From Pelagibacteraceae bacterium AG-426-E17 (lineage in GTDB: Bacteria; Pseudomonadota; Alphaproteobacteria; Pelagibacterales; Pelagibacteraceae), in NCBI GenBank assembly GCA_003210095.1, contig QCNP01000001.1, positions 852,001 through 916,000 on the forward strand: a stretch of 64,000 nucleotides of DNA, given 5' to 3'. The position numbers and the translations under genes are program-made. The stretch's first letter is position 1. Each line of letters opens with the position of its first letter. The notes beneath the pieces were generated by a model, which saw only the letters and a program-made list of their open reading frames with translations, ran no database searches and was not told the origin of the DNA. Positions 1 to 8,802 of the stretch are shown in pieces.

Positions 1-705
1 CATCCTGAGTTTGATATTACTTTAATGCCTGGAATGGTTAAAAACCACAAACATGCATTAAGAGTTAATGCATCTCCAATGATGAAAGAAATTAAAAAAA
101 TCATCAATGATGCAGGTGTTGTAGTATTATCTGATGCTTGGTTAGCTGGTGGATTTGTTTCAAAGAAAAATTGTATTTCAAATCCAGCTTCAGTAAAAGG
201 TCAAACTTTTAGAGCAGCAGGTAAAGCATTTAACCAAATGTTAGAAGCAGCAGGTGCAGGTATACAGTCTATGCCATCTTCTGAAATCTACAATGGTTTA
301 CAAACAGGAGTTCTTGATGGAGCAAACACAAGTTCAGGAAGTTTTGTATCATACAGAATTTATGAGCAAGTTAAGTGTGCTACACCTCCAGGAGACTACG
401 GTTTATGGTTTATGTATGAACCAATTTTAATGTCAAAAAAATCATTTGATGCATTAGATAGTAAACAACAAAAAGCGTTAATGAAAGCTGGTAAGGTCGC
501 AGAGAAATATATGACTAAGGAAGCTGCTGGTTTAGATACGACAATGGAAAAAGCATACAAAGAAGCTGGTGTTAAATTGTCTTATATGAAAAAATCAGAT
601 TTTGATGCTTGGTTAGCTATTGCTAAACAATCTTCATACAAAAATTTTGCAGAAAAAGTACCAAACGGTCAAAAATTGATCGATATGGCTTTAGCTGTAA
701 AATAA
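1..705 (+). CDS. TRAP transporter substrate-binding protein, DctP family (5' truncated by window edge)
   Basis: Reading frame open from window start; KGQTFRAAGKAFNQMLEAAGA...MPSSEIYNGLQTGVLDGA is typical of DctP-type solute-binding proteins; followed by DctQ and DctM genes. Confidence 0.9.
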   Translation, partial: HPEFDITLMPGMVKNHKHALRVNASPMMKEIKKIINDAGVVVLSDAWLAGGFVSKKNCISNPASVKGQTFRAAGKAFNQMLEAAGAGIQSMPSSEIYNGLQTGVLDGANTSSGSFVSYRIYEQVKCATPPGDYGLWFMYEPILMSKKSFDALDSKQQKALMKAGKVAEKYMTKEAAGLDTTMEKAYKEAGVKLSYMKKSDFDAWLAIAKQSSYKNFAEKVPNGQKLIDMALAVK

Positions 706-719
706 TTCAAATAAAATTA

Positions 720-751
720 TACCCCCACAAATATATACGTGGGGGTATTTT
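720..751 (+). terminator. GC-rich hairpin followed by T-tract between dctP and dctQ (attenuator / 3' end stabiliser)
   Basis: ACCCCCAC (721-728) and GTGGGGGT (739-746) are perfect 8-bp inverted arms with a 10-nt loop, followed by ATTTTT. Confidence 0.75.
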
Positions 752-753
752 TC

Positions 754-1251
754 ATGACTGATAAATTTATTAAATTAACTAATTGGTTAGCAAAAGCTTG
801 TGGCATATTCGCTGCAGGTTGTCTTTTTTTATCTATAGTTATTATCACCGAATTAGTATTTGAAAGATATTTATTCAAAAATGCAATTACATGGCAGACT
901 GAGCTAGTTACAATGTTACTAGTTGCATCGACTTTCATCGGAAGTGCATATGTTCTAAGTGAAAAAGGTCATGTAAACATGGAATACCTTTATACATTTT
1001 TAAGTGAAAAAAATGTTACAAAATTAAAAATTTTTACAGATAGCCTTTGTTTAATTTTCTTCTTAATTTTATTTTATGTAAGTTACGAAATAACTTATGA
1101 AGCTTTTATAAAAAATTATAACACAGGTACAGTCTGGGGCCCTCCATTATGGATACCTTATTCATCAATGCTTATTGGGGCAACTCTAATGACAATGTCA
1201 TACATTTCTGAATTAATTTTACACGTAAGAAAACTTAAGGAGTTTAAATAG
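754..1251 (+). CDS. dctQ: TRAP transporter small permease (DctQ)
   Basis: 166 aa membrane protein with TWQTELVTMLLVASTFIGSAYVLSEKGHVNME; ATG at 754 preferred over the GTG at 739, which lies in the hairpin. Confidence 0.85.
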   Translation: MTDKFIKLTNWLAKACGIFAAGCLFLSIVIITELVFERYLFKNAITWQTELVTMLLVASTFIGSAYVLSEKGHVNMEYLYTFLSEKNVTKLKIFTDSLCLIFFLILFYVSYEITYEAFIKNYNTGTVWGPPLWIPYSSMLIGATLMTMSYISELILHVRKLKEFK

Positions 1252-2582
1252 TGGACCCATTGTTATTAGGATTAATTGTTGGAGTTTCAACAGTTGTAAT
1301 GTTATTTTCAGGTATACCGATTGCATTTGGTCTATGTTTTATCTCAGTAATTTTTTTAGTAATTGCAGAAGGATTTTCAATTTTAAATGTATTTGCAGAA
1401 ACATTTTATGCTGGTTTAAATTCATTCGTTTTGTTGTCTATCCCAATGTTTATTTTGATGGGAATGGCTGTTGCAAACTCACCAGCTGGTAAAGATTTAT
1501 ACACAGGTTTGGATAGATGGCTTTGGAGATTACCAGGCGGACTTGTGGTATCCAACATTGGAGCCTGCTCAATATTTGCAGCTTTAAGTGGATCTAGCCC
1601 AGCAACTTGTGCTGCTATTGGCACTATGGGAATTCCTGAAATGAGAAAAAGAGGTTACTCTGCAAGATTAGCCACAGGATGTATAGCTGCTGGAGGAACT
1701 CTTGGAGTATTAATTCCTCCCAGTATAGTGCTAATAGTTTACGGTTTAGCTACAGGAACATCTATTGGAAGATTATTTTTATGTGGTGTTATACCTGGAT
1801 TGCTTCTTGCAGGCTTATTTATGTTATGGGCTTATATATATTCATATTTTATTGACAAAAAGTCTGCAGAAATTCTCAGAAATAGAAAACCTCCAACTTT
1901 AAGAGAAAAGTTAGAAGTCATTCCTAGAGTACTTCCTTTCTTATTAATTGTAGTTGGTGTTTTATATGTTTTATATGGTGGTGTAGCAACACCTTCTGAA
2001 GCGTCGGGAGTAGGTGCTTTTTTAGTATTTGTCATGATTGCTATTGTTTATAAAATTTATCAACCAAAAAAAATATGGGATATAGTTAAGGTATCTATGA
2101 AAGAGAGTGTAATGATAATGTTTATCATTGCGGGCTCATATATATTTGCTTTTAGTTTATCCACCCTTTATGTAACGCAATCGATTGCTCAAACTATTGT
2201 AGAGATGGGTTTAAATAAATGGGTTTTATTTTTTTATATAAATATTTTTCTTTTAATAGCTGGTTTCTTTTTACCACCAGTAGCAGTAATTGTTATGACT
2301 TCAGCAATTCTGCTTCCAATAATTACTCAATTTGGTTTTGATCCTTATTGGTTTGCAATTGTCTTTACAATAAATATGGAGATTGGTTTGATTACACCTC
2401 CGGTTGGTTTAAATTTATATATTATAAAAGGGATTACTCCTGATGTTAGTCTTTCTGAAATATTAAAAGGCTCAATTCCTTTTATGATAATGATGGTCAT
2501 CTGTATAATAATATTGTGTATTTTCCCAGAAATAGTAACTTGGTTACCTGACAAATTAATGGGAAAAGCTCTTGCATACTAA
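1251..2582 (+). CDS. dctM: TRAP transporter large permease (DctM)
   Basis: 443 aa, multi-TM, LSIPMFILMGMAVANSPAGKDLY...GTLGVLIPPSIVLIVYGLAT; GTG start overlapping dctQ stop. Confidence 0.93.
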   Translation: MDPLLLGLIVGVSTVVMLFSGIPIAFGLCFISVIFLVIAEGFSILNVFAETFYAGLNSFVLLSIPMFILMGMAVANSPAGKDLYTGLDRWLWRLPGGLVVSNIGACSIFAALSGSSPATCAAIGTMGIPEMRKRGYSARLATGCIAAGGTLGVLIPPSIVLIVYGLATGTSIGRLFLCGVIPGLLLAGLFMLWAYIYSYFIDKKSAEILRNRKPPTLREKLEVIPRVLPFLLIVVGVLYVLYGGVATPSEASGVGAFLVFVMIAIVYKIYQPKKIWDIVKVSMKESVMIMFIIAGSYIFAFSLSTLYVTQSIAQTIVEMGLNKWVLFFYINIFLLIAGFFLPPVAVIVMTSAILLPIITQFGFDPYWFAIVFTINMEIGLITPPVGLNLYIIKGITPDVSLSEILKGSIPFMIMMVICIIILCIFPEIVTWLPDKLMGKALAY

Positions 2583-3576
2583 TAAAAAAATTAATCGTAA
2601 AATATCAGTTGCACCCATGATGGATTGTACAGATCGTCATGATAGGTTTTTTTTAAGGCTAATCAGCAAAAACGTTATGCTTTATTCAGAAATGGTTGCA
2701 ACCAAGTCAGCTATACATGGTGATAGAGAAAAAATTTTAGGATTTAGAAACGAAGAACAGCCTGTTGCACTTCAAGTGGGTGGTTCAGATAAAAAAGAGC
2801 TTGCACAAGTTGCTAAATTGGCTGAGGAGTATAGTTATAAAGAAATTAACTTAAATCTAGGATGCCCCAGTAAAAAAGTTCAAAAAAACTCTTTTGGAGC
2901 CTGTTTAATGAAAGAGCCTGATCTCGTAGCAGATTGTTTAAATGAAATGGTGAATGCTTGCAATATTCCCGTAACTGCAAAAACTAGAATTGGTGTTGAT
3001 GATATTGAAGATTTTGATTATCTTAATAAATTTGTAAACAAAATCAAAGAAGCAGGCTGCAAAACAATTATATTGCATGCAAGAAAAGCAATTTTAAAAG
3101 GTCTTACACCAAAGCAAAACCTTTCAATACCAAAATTAAATTATGATAGAGTTTATGAGATTAAAAAAGAAAACCCTGATTTAGAGGTTATTATTAATGG
3201 CGGGATTACAAACACTGAAGATATTAAAAAACATTTAGAAATATGTGATGGCGTTATGATAGGTAGAGCAATTTATCAAAATCCATATTTTTTATCTGAG
3301 ATTGAAAAAGAAATATTTAGTAATAATACTGTTCCATCTCGAGAAGATATAGCTAGAGAAATTTTAAAATATTTAGAAGAGGAAGTAAAAGTAGGAACAA
3401 AAGTAAATCATGTTATGAGACATACAGTTGGACTATATCATGGGCAACCTGGTTCTAAAGATTGGAAAAGATACTTAAGTGATAATATGATGGCAAGAGA
3501 CTCTGATTTTCAAAAAGCAAAACATATAATGACAATCGTCCAAAATAATGAAAAAGCAAATCAGACTAATACCTAA
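2572..3576 (+). CDS. dusA: tRNA-dihydrouridine synthase (DusA type)
   Basis: ISVAPMMDCTDRHDRFFLRLIS..., NLNLGCPSKKVQ, HVMRHTVGLYHGQPGSKDWKRYLS; TTG start overlapping dctM. Confidence 0.9.
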   Translation: MHTNKKINRKISVAPMMDCTDRHDRFFLRLISKNVMLYSEMVATKSAIHGDREKILGFRNEEQPVALQVGGSDKKELAQVAKLAEEYSYKEINLNLGCPSKKVQKNSFGACLMKEPDLVADCLNEMVNACNIPVTAKTRIGVDDIEDFDYLNKFVNKIKEAGCKTIILHARKAILKGLTPKQNLSIPKLNYDRVYEIKKENPDLEVIINGGITNTEDIKKHLEICDGVMIGRAIYQNPYFLSEIEKEIFSNNTVPSREDIAREILKYLEEEVKVGTKVNHVMRHTVGLYHGQPGSKDWKRYLSDNMMARDSDFQKAKHIMTIVQNNEKANQTNT

Positions 3577-4412
3577 TGGAAAATCTTAATTTAAACGAGA
3601 TAATAAATTTATTAACTGTTCTTGCAATTGCAGCAGCTGTGGCTGGTTTTATGGCTGGTTTATTAGGAGTAGGGGGTGGTATTATAATGGTACCAGCTTT
3701 GTATTATGCTTTTACCGTTTTAGATTTTGATTTAGTGACAAGAATGCATTTATCAGTTGGTACTTCTCTTGCAATAATTATACCTACTTCAATTATTTCT
3801 ACAAAAACACATATGGAGTACGACGCAGTTGATTTTAATATGGTAAAGTCTTTTGGAATTTTTATAGTTTTAGGTGTTCTTTGTGGAACCTTCTTGGCAG
3901 TAAGTTTAAAAACACCAGCATTAGTTTTATTTTTTGCAATTTTTTCATTTTGTGTTGGTCTGTTTTTTATTTTTTTAAGGGAACAATTGATGGATAAACC
4001 AAAAAAAATCTCAGAATTAATAAAAAAAATTTCAGGGATATTGATAGGATTTATTTCAGTCCCCTTAGGTATTGGTGGAGGCTCTTTAATGGTACCATTT
4101 ATGCGAACCTTTGGATATGATATTAGAAAGTCTATTGGTACAGCTGCAGCGGTTGGTTTTTTAATAGCTTTGACTGGTTCAATCACAATGATAACAGGTG
4201 GAGAAATAATTGATAATGTAAAATCACCATTCAGTTTTGGTTACATTAATTTGTTAGGTTTCCTTGTTTTTGTACCTGTAACAATGGTAATGGCCCGAAT
4301 TGGAGCCAAAGTTGTTTACAAAATTAATAAAAAGTTATTAAGCAAAATATTTGGATGTTTTTTGTTGTTAGTTTCTGTTAGGTCCTTCGTTGAATATTTT
4401 AATATAAATTAA
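3576..4412 (+). CDS. TauE/SafE family sulfite/anion exporter-like membrane protein (copy 1)
   Basis: AGFMAGLLGVGGGIIMVPAL repeated as GFISVPLGIGGGSLMVPFM (TauE/SafE internal repeat). Confidence 0.88.
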   Translation: MENLNLNEIINLLTVLAIAAAVAGFMAGLLGVGGGIIMVPALYYAFTVLDFDLVTRMHLSVGTSLAIIIPTSIISTKTHMEYDAVDFNMVKSFGIFIVLGVLCGTFLAVSLKTPALVLFFAIFSFCVGLFFIFLREQLMDKPKKISELIKKISGILIGFISVPLGIGGGSLMVPFMRTFGYDIRKSIGTAAAVGFLIALTGSITMITGGEIIDNVKSPFSFGYINLLGFLVFVPVTMVMARIGAKVVYKINKKLLSKIFGCFLLLVSVRSFVEYFNIN

Positions 4413-4426
4413 TTAACAAGGCTCCA

Positions 4427-5260
4427 TTGTCCTTATCAATTTTAATAAACGAATACTGGTATTTTATTTTACTTATAGTTTTTGCAGCAACTGCTGTTGG
4501 TTTCTTTGCTGGATTATTTGGAATAGGTGGTGGATTGATTTCTGTTCCATGTCTTTTTTTTATATTTGAAACTTTAAATATTGAAAAAGATTTTTTAATG
4601 CATTTAACAGTTGGTACAGCCTTTACAATAACAATATTTACATCTTCAGCGTCTGTCTTTACCCATTATAAAAATAAATTGGTTGATATAAATGTGGTAA
4701 AAACCTTTGGGTTATTTGTTGTTTTAGGTGTTCTAATGGGAACAGTTTTTGCCGCATATATGAGCACAAAAAGTCTTGTTCTTTTTTTTTCAGTAGTTGT
4801 TTACGTTTTTGGAGCATACTTAATGCTTGCGAACGAACAAGTTAAGAGAGTTAGTATAAATAGAGCATTTTATCCTAAAGCTATCTTTGGTTTAATATCA
4901 GGATTTATATCCGCACCTATGGGTATTACTGGTGCTATGATGAATGTTCCGTTACTACGATACTTAGGTTATCCAATAAGTAAATGCATTGGGAGTGCCG
5001 CAACTATTGGATTATTTATATCTATAACTGGTTCAGTTGGTTTTTTAATTTCAGGTTTTTACTTTAGTGCAAATTTACCTTTTAGTATTGGATTTGTTAA
5101 TATCCCAGCTTTTTTATTGTTTGTCCCAATTACAACTTTTATGGCAAGACTTGGAGCAAACACTGTTTACAAAATGAACAAAATCAAAGCTCAAAGACTT
5201 TTTGGAGTTTTTCTTTATGCTGTTGGAACAATTTTTATATACAGGTATTTTAATATTTAA
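4427..5260 (+). CDS. TauE/SafE family sulfite/anion exporter-like membrane protein (copy 2)
   Basis: VGFFAGLFGIGGGLISVPCL ... GFISAPMGITGAMMNVPLL; TTG start; divergent tandem paralog of the previous gene. Confidence 0.86.
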   Translation: MSLSILINEYWYFILLIVFAATAVGFFAGLFGIGGGLISVPCLFFIFETLNIEKDFLMHLTVGTAFTITIFTSSASVFTHYKNKLVDINVVKTFGLFVVLGVLMGTVFAAYMSTKSLVLFFSVVVYVFGAYLMLANEQVKRVSINRAFYPKAIFGLISGFISAPMGITGAMMNVPLLRYLGYPISKCIGSAATIGLFISITGSVGFLISGFYFSANLPFSIGFVNIPAFLLFVPITTFMARLGANTVYKMNKIKAQRLFGVFLYAVGTIFIYRYFNI

Positions 5261-6705
5261 TTAATCTTTTGATCGTATTCACCAATTTTTCCAGTTTCTT
5301 GTAATAACTTATCAATAAAATAAAAGATCTCTTTTTTTAAATCATCAGACGACGGACTTTCAGTAACTACAACTAAAGAGGGTTTGTTTGAGGAAGCTCT
5401 AATCAATCCCCAAGACCCATCCTCTAATGAAAATCTAATTCCATTGACTGTAAGTATATTATTTATTTTTAGTCCTTTAATTTTAAAATCATTTTCTTTT
5501 AGTTTATTAATTTTATCAATCATTTCATCAATGACTCCGTATTTTTCTTCATCTTTACAAAAAGGACCCATTGTCGGACTTTGAAAGGTTTTAGGTAAAC
5601 TTTTTATTAAAACATCTAACTTTTCATTTTGATTATCCAAAAGGTTACAAACTTGAATTGCAGAATTAATACCATCATCAAAACCATAACCAAGTGGTTG
5701 ATTAAAAAAGAAATGTCCACTCTTTTCAAATCCAGCAATCGCTTTATCCTCATTTACTTTTCTCTTTATGTATGAATGACCAGTTTTCCAATATATTGTA
5801 TTACAATTATTTTTATTTAAAATCTCATCATTCATGAACAAACCAGTTGATTTTACATCAACTACAAATTTTGAATTTTTATGTTGATTTGAAATATTTC
5901 TTGCAATTAATAATCCAATTTTATCTGCAAAAATTTCTTTACCACTATTATCTATAACACCAACTCTATCTCCATCACCATCAAAACCAAAACCCACATC
6001 TGCATTATTTTGTTTTACACATTTTGCAATTTCATGAAGCATTTCCATATCCTCTGGATTTGGGTTGTATCTAGGAAAAGTGTAATCTAAATTACAGTCT
6101 AGTTCTATTACCTCACATCCTATACCTCTTAAAATTTCAGGTGCAAATATACCAGCTGTCCCATTACCACAAGCTGCAACCACCTTTAATTTTTTTGTTA
6201 ATTTATTTTTTGATAATTCTTCGATATAAACTTTATTAAAATTTTTGACTTCTTGATATTTACCCGAACCACTAATAAATTTTTCATTTAAAACGATATC
6301 TTTTAATTCTGACATTTCGTCCTTACAATGTGTTAGTCCTTTCTCTATCCCCATTTTAATACCTGTCCATCCATTTTCATTATGGCTTGCGGTTATCATT
6401 GCAACAGCATCTGAATTTAATTTAAATTGTGAAAAATAAACAGTAGGAGAAAGACATAAACCTATATCTTTTACATTACATCCTGTAGACAAAAGTCCAT
6501 TTACGAAATTTTTTTTAACATTCTCACTGTATGACCTATAATCATGACCAACTATAACGGTTGGATTTTTTTTTGTTTTTATGACCTGTGTTCCGAATCC
6601 TTTTCCGACCGACTCGATTCCCAATTCGTTGATGCTTTCTGGGAATAACCATCTCGCGTCATATTCTCTAAAACCAAAGGGATCTATTTTTTTCTCTTTT
6701 TTCAT
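5257..6705 (-). CDS. Phosphomannomutase/phosphoglucomutase
   Basis: TASHNENGWTGIKMG phosphoserine loop, GFDGDGDRVGVID metal loop, GFEKSGHFFF; internal ATG at 6705 (MKKEKKIDPFGFREYDARW) is the likely start. Confidence 0.92.
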   Translation of the reverse strand: MKKEKKIDPFGFREYDARWLFPESINELGIESVGKGFGTQVIKTKKNPTVIVGHDYRSYSENVKKNFVNGLLSTGCNVKDIGLCLSPTVYFSQFKLNSDAVAMITASHNENGWTGIKMGIEKGLTHCKDEMSELKDIVLNEKFISGSGKYQEVKNFNKVYIEELSKNKLTKKLKVVAACGNGTAGIFAPEILRGIGCEVIELDCNLDYTFPRYNPNPEDMEMLHEIAKCVKQNNADVGFGFDGDGDRVGVIDNSGKEIFADKIGLLIARNISNQHKNSKFVVDVKSTGLFMNDEILNKNNCNTIYWKTGHSYIKRKVNEDKAIAGFEKSGHFFFNQPLGYGFDDGINSAIQVCNLLDNQNEKLDVLIKSLPKTFQSPTMGPFCKDEEKYGVIDEMIDKINKLKENDFKIKGLKINNILTVNGIRFSLEDGSWGLIRASSNKPSLVVVTESPSSDDLKKEIFYFIDKLLQETGKIGEYDQKIN

Positions 6706-6779
6706 GTTGATATTTGTATATTTCTTTAATTTTTTTATTGCATATTTTTTTTCATGTTCTATAAATGTTCTATTGATTT

Positions 6780-6795
6780 CTAATTTATATAGTGT
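6780..6795 (+). promoter_or_regulatory. NrdR-box-like element 1 (CTAATTTATATAGTGT)
   Basis: Right half TATATAGTGT matches the NrdR box consensus as I know it (ACACwATATATwGTGT); 31 bp upstream of a second match; upstream of nrdA. Confidence 0.6.
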
Positions 6796-6810
6796 ATTTA
6801 AGAAATCTGC

Positions 6811-6826
6811 ACACAACATATAGTTG
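6811..6826 (+). promoter_or_regulatory. NrdR-box-like element 2 (ACACAACATATAGTTG)
   Basis: Left half ACACAACATATAG matches the NrdR box at most positions; exactly 31 bp after element 1; just upstream of TATAAT (6833-6838). Confidence 0.65.
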
Positions 6827-6832
6827 TTTTAC

Positions 6833-6838
6833 TATAAT
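6833..6838 (+). promoter_or_regulatory. -10 element TATAAT of the putative nrdAB promoter
   Basis: Perfect TATAAT, 24 nt upstream of nrdA ATG, followed by GGGAG Shine-Dalgarno. Confidence 0.6.
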
Positions 6839-6861
6839 ATTAAGTTAAAATAGGGAGTTTA

Positions 6862-8802
6862 ATGAATAAAGTATTGTCTCAGGCCATTAAGAAAGCTGTC
6901 TCTGAATTTAAACCAAAAGTTGAAATTCATAATAAAACTAAAGGTCCTGATTTATTCACATTAAATAATAATACCGAATTATTTCAAAATTCAAAAGGCA
7001 TAACAATTAAAATTGACAGAAGTAGAGACAACAACTTAACAGATTTTGGTAGGGCAACTTTAACTGATAGATATCTTGGTGAGAATGAATCCTTTCAAGA
7101 CCTGTTTGCTAGAGTGGCAAGTCATTATGCAGATGACAATCTACATGCACAAAGATTATATAATTATATAAGCAATCTATGGTTTATGCCAGCAACGCCA
7201 GTTTTATCTAATGGTGGAACAACAAGAGGTTTGCCAATCTCATGTTTTTTAAATGAAGCAAGTGATAGCTTACAAGGAATACTTGGTCTCTGGAGTGAAA
7301 ACGTTTGGTTAGCAGCTCGAGGAGGGGGTATTGGAAGTTATTGGGGCAACCTAAGATCAATTGGCGAAAAAATTGGAAGAGTAGGAAAAACTTCAGGAAT
7401 AATACCTTTCATTAAAGTTATGGATTCTTTAACAATGGCAATCAGCCAAGGCTCTTTAAGAAGAGGATCTGCAGCATGCTATTTACCTATTGATCATCCT
7501 GAAATCGAGGAGTTTATAGAGATGAGAAGACCTACAGGGGGAGATCCAAATAGAAAATCACTTAACTTACACCATGGAGTGCTTGTGTCAGATTCTTTTA
7601 TGAGAGCAGTTGAACTTGATGAACAATGGGCACTCAAAAGCCCTAAAGACGGTGCAGTTCAACAAACAGTATCTGCAAGAAACTTATGGATAAGATTATT
7701 GACTGCTAGAATTGAAACAGGAGAACCATACATCATTTACATTGATACTGTTAATAGACAAATACCACAACACCATAAATTAGCTGGATTAACTGTAAAA
7801 ACTTCAAACCTTTGCAGTGAAATAACTTTACCAACAGGTATCGATAGGGAAGGCAGAGATAGAACGGCAGTTTGCTGCTTGTCATCTTTAAACGTAGAAA
7901 AATACGACGAATGGAAAGATGATGAAAAATTTATAGATGATGTAATGAGATTTTTAGACAATGTATTAAGTGACTTCATCAAAAATGCACCCGAGGAATT
8001 CAGCGATGCTGTGTATTCAGCTACAAAAGAGAGAAGTGTGGGACTTGGTGTGATGGGCTTACATTCTTATTTTCAAAAAAAAATGATACCTTTAGAGTCT
8101 GTAATGAGCAAAGTATGGAATAAAAAAATATTTGAAAACATTCAAAACAAAGTTGATAAATCTTCAAAAGACCTAGCTGAAGAGAGAGGTTCTTGTCCGG
8201 ATGCATCTGAATATGGTTTTAAAGAGAGATTTTCTAACAAAACAGCGATTGCTCCAACTGCTTCCATATCTATTATATGTGGAGGAACATCTCCAGGCGT
8301 AGAGCCTATAGCAGCTAATAGTTATACACATAAAACTTTATCCGGATCTTTTAATGTTAGAAATAAGTATTTAAAAAAAGTTTTAGAAAAACACGGTAAG
8401 AATAATGATGAAATTTGGTCAAGCATAACAACTAATCAAGGCTCAGTTTCTCATTTAGATTTTTTAACCAAAGAGGAAAAAGATGTTTTCAAAACAGCTT
8501 TTGAACTAGATCAAAGATGGCTTATTGATTTAAGTGCTGATAGGACACCACATATATCTCAAGCTCAGTCTATTAACTTATTTTTACCTGCTGATGTGCA
8601 CAAAAAAGATCTACATCAAATTCATTATCAAGCATGGAAAAAAGGTTTAAAAAGCCTTTATTACTGCAGGTCGAAATCAATACAAAGAGCTGAAAATGTT
8701 AATGACGCAAATTCAACAGACATTACAGCAAATGTTTATAAATCAAAAAAACAACCACAAAACGAAGAAAACAAATACGAGGAGTGTTTATCATGTCAGT
8801 AA
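6862..8802 (+). CDS. nrdA: Ribonucleoside-diphosphate reductase, alpha subunit (class I)
   Basis: NLWFMPATPVLSNGGTTRGLPISCFLN, SNLCSEITLP, APTASISIICG, C-terminal ECLSCQ. Confidence 0.95.
   Translation: MNKVLSQAIKKAVSEFKPKVEIHNKTKGPDLFTLNNNTELFQNSKGITIKIDRSRDNNLTDFGRATLTDRYLGENESFQDLFARVASHYADDNLHAQRLYNYISNLWFMPATPVLSNGGTTRGLPISCFLNEASDSLQGILGLWSENVWLAARGGGIGSYWGNLRSIGEKIGRVGKTSGIIPFIKVMDSLTMAISQGSLRRGSAACYLPIDHPEIEEFIEMRRPTGGDPNRKSLNLHHGVLVSDSFMRAVELDEQWALKSPKDGAVQQTVSARNLWIRLLTARIETGEPYIIYIDTVNRQIPQHHKLAGLTVKTSNLCSEITLPTGIDREGRDRTAVCCLSSLNVEKYDEWKDDEKFIDDVMRFLDNVLSDFIKNAPEEFSDAVYSATKERSVGLGVMGLHSYFQKKMIPLESVMSKVWNKKIFENIQNKVDKSSKDLAEERGSCPDASEYGFKERFSNKTAIAPTASISIICGGTSPGVEPIAANSYTHKTLSGSFNVRNKYLKKVLEKHGKNNDEIWSSITTNQGSVSHLDFLTKEEKDVFKTAFELDQRWLIDLSADRTPHISQAQSINLFLPADVHKKDLHQIHYQAWKKGLKSLYYCRSKSIQRAENVNDANSTDITANVYKSKKQPQNEENKYEECLSCQ

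Noticed and set aside
3704-4186. Minus-strand 160-aa ORF opposite the first TauE/SafE gene
   Set aside because: Antisense, no recognisable motif; composition follows codon bias of the sense gene.
6706-6819. N-terminal extension of the phosphomannomutase ORF
   Set aside because: Extension (MLCADFLNTLYKLEINRTF...) precedes the family start MKKEKKIDPFGFREYDARW and overlaps the nrdA regulatory region.
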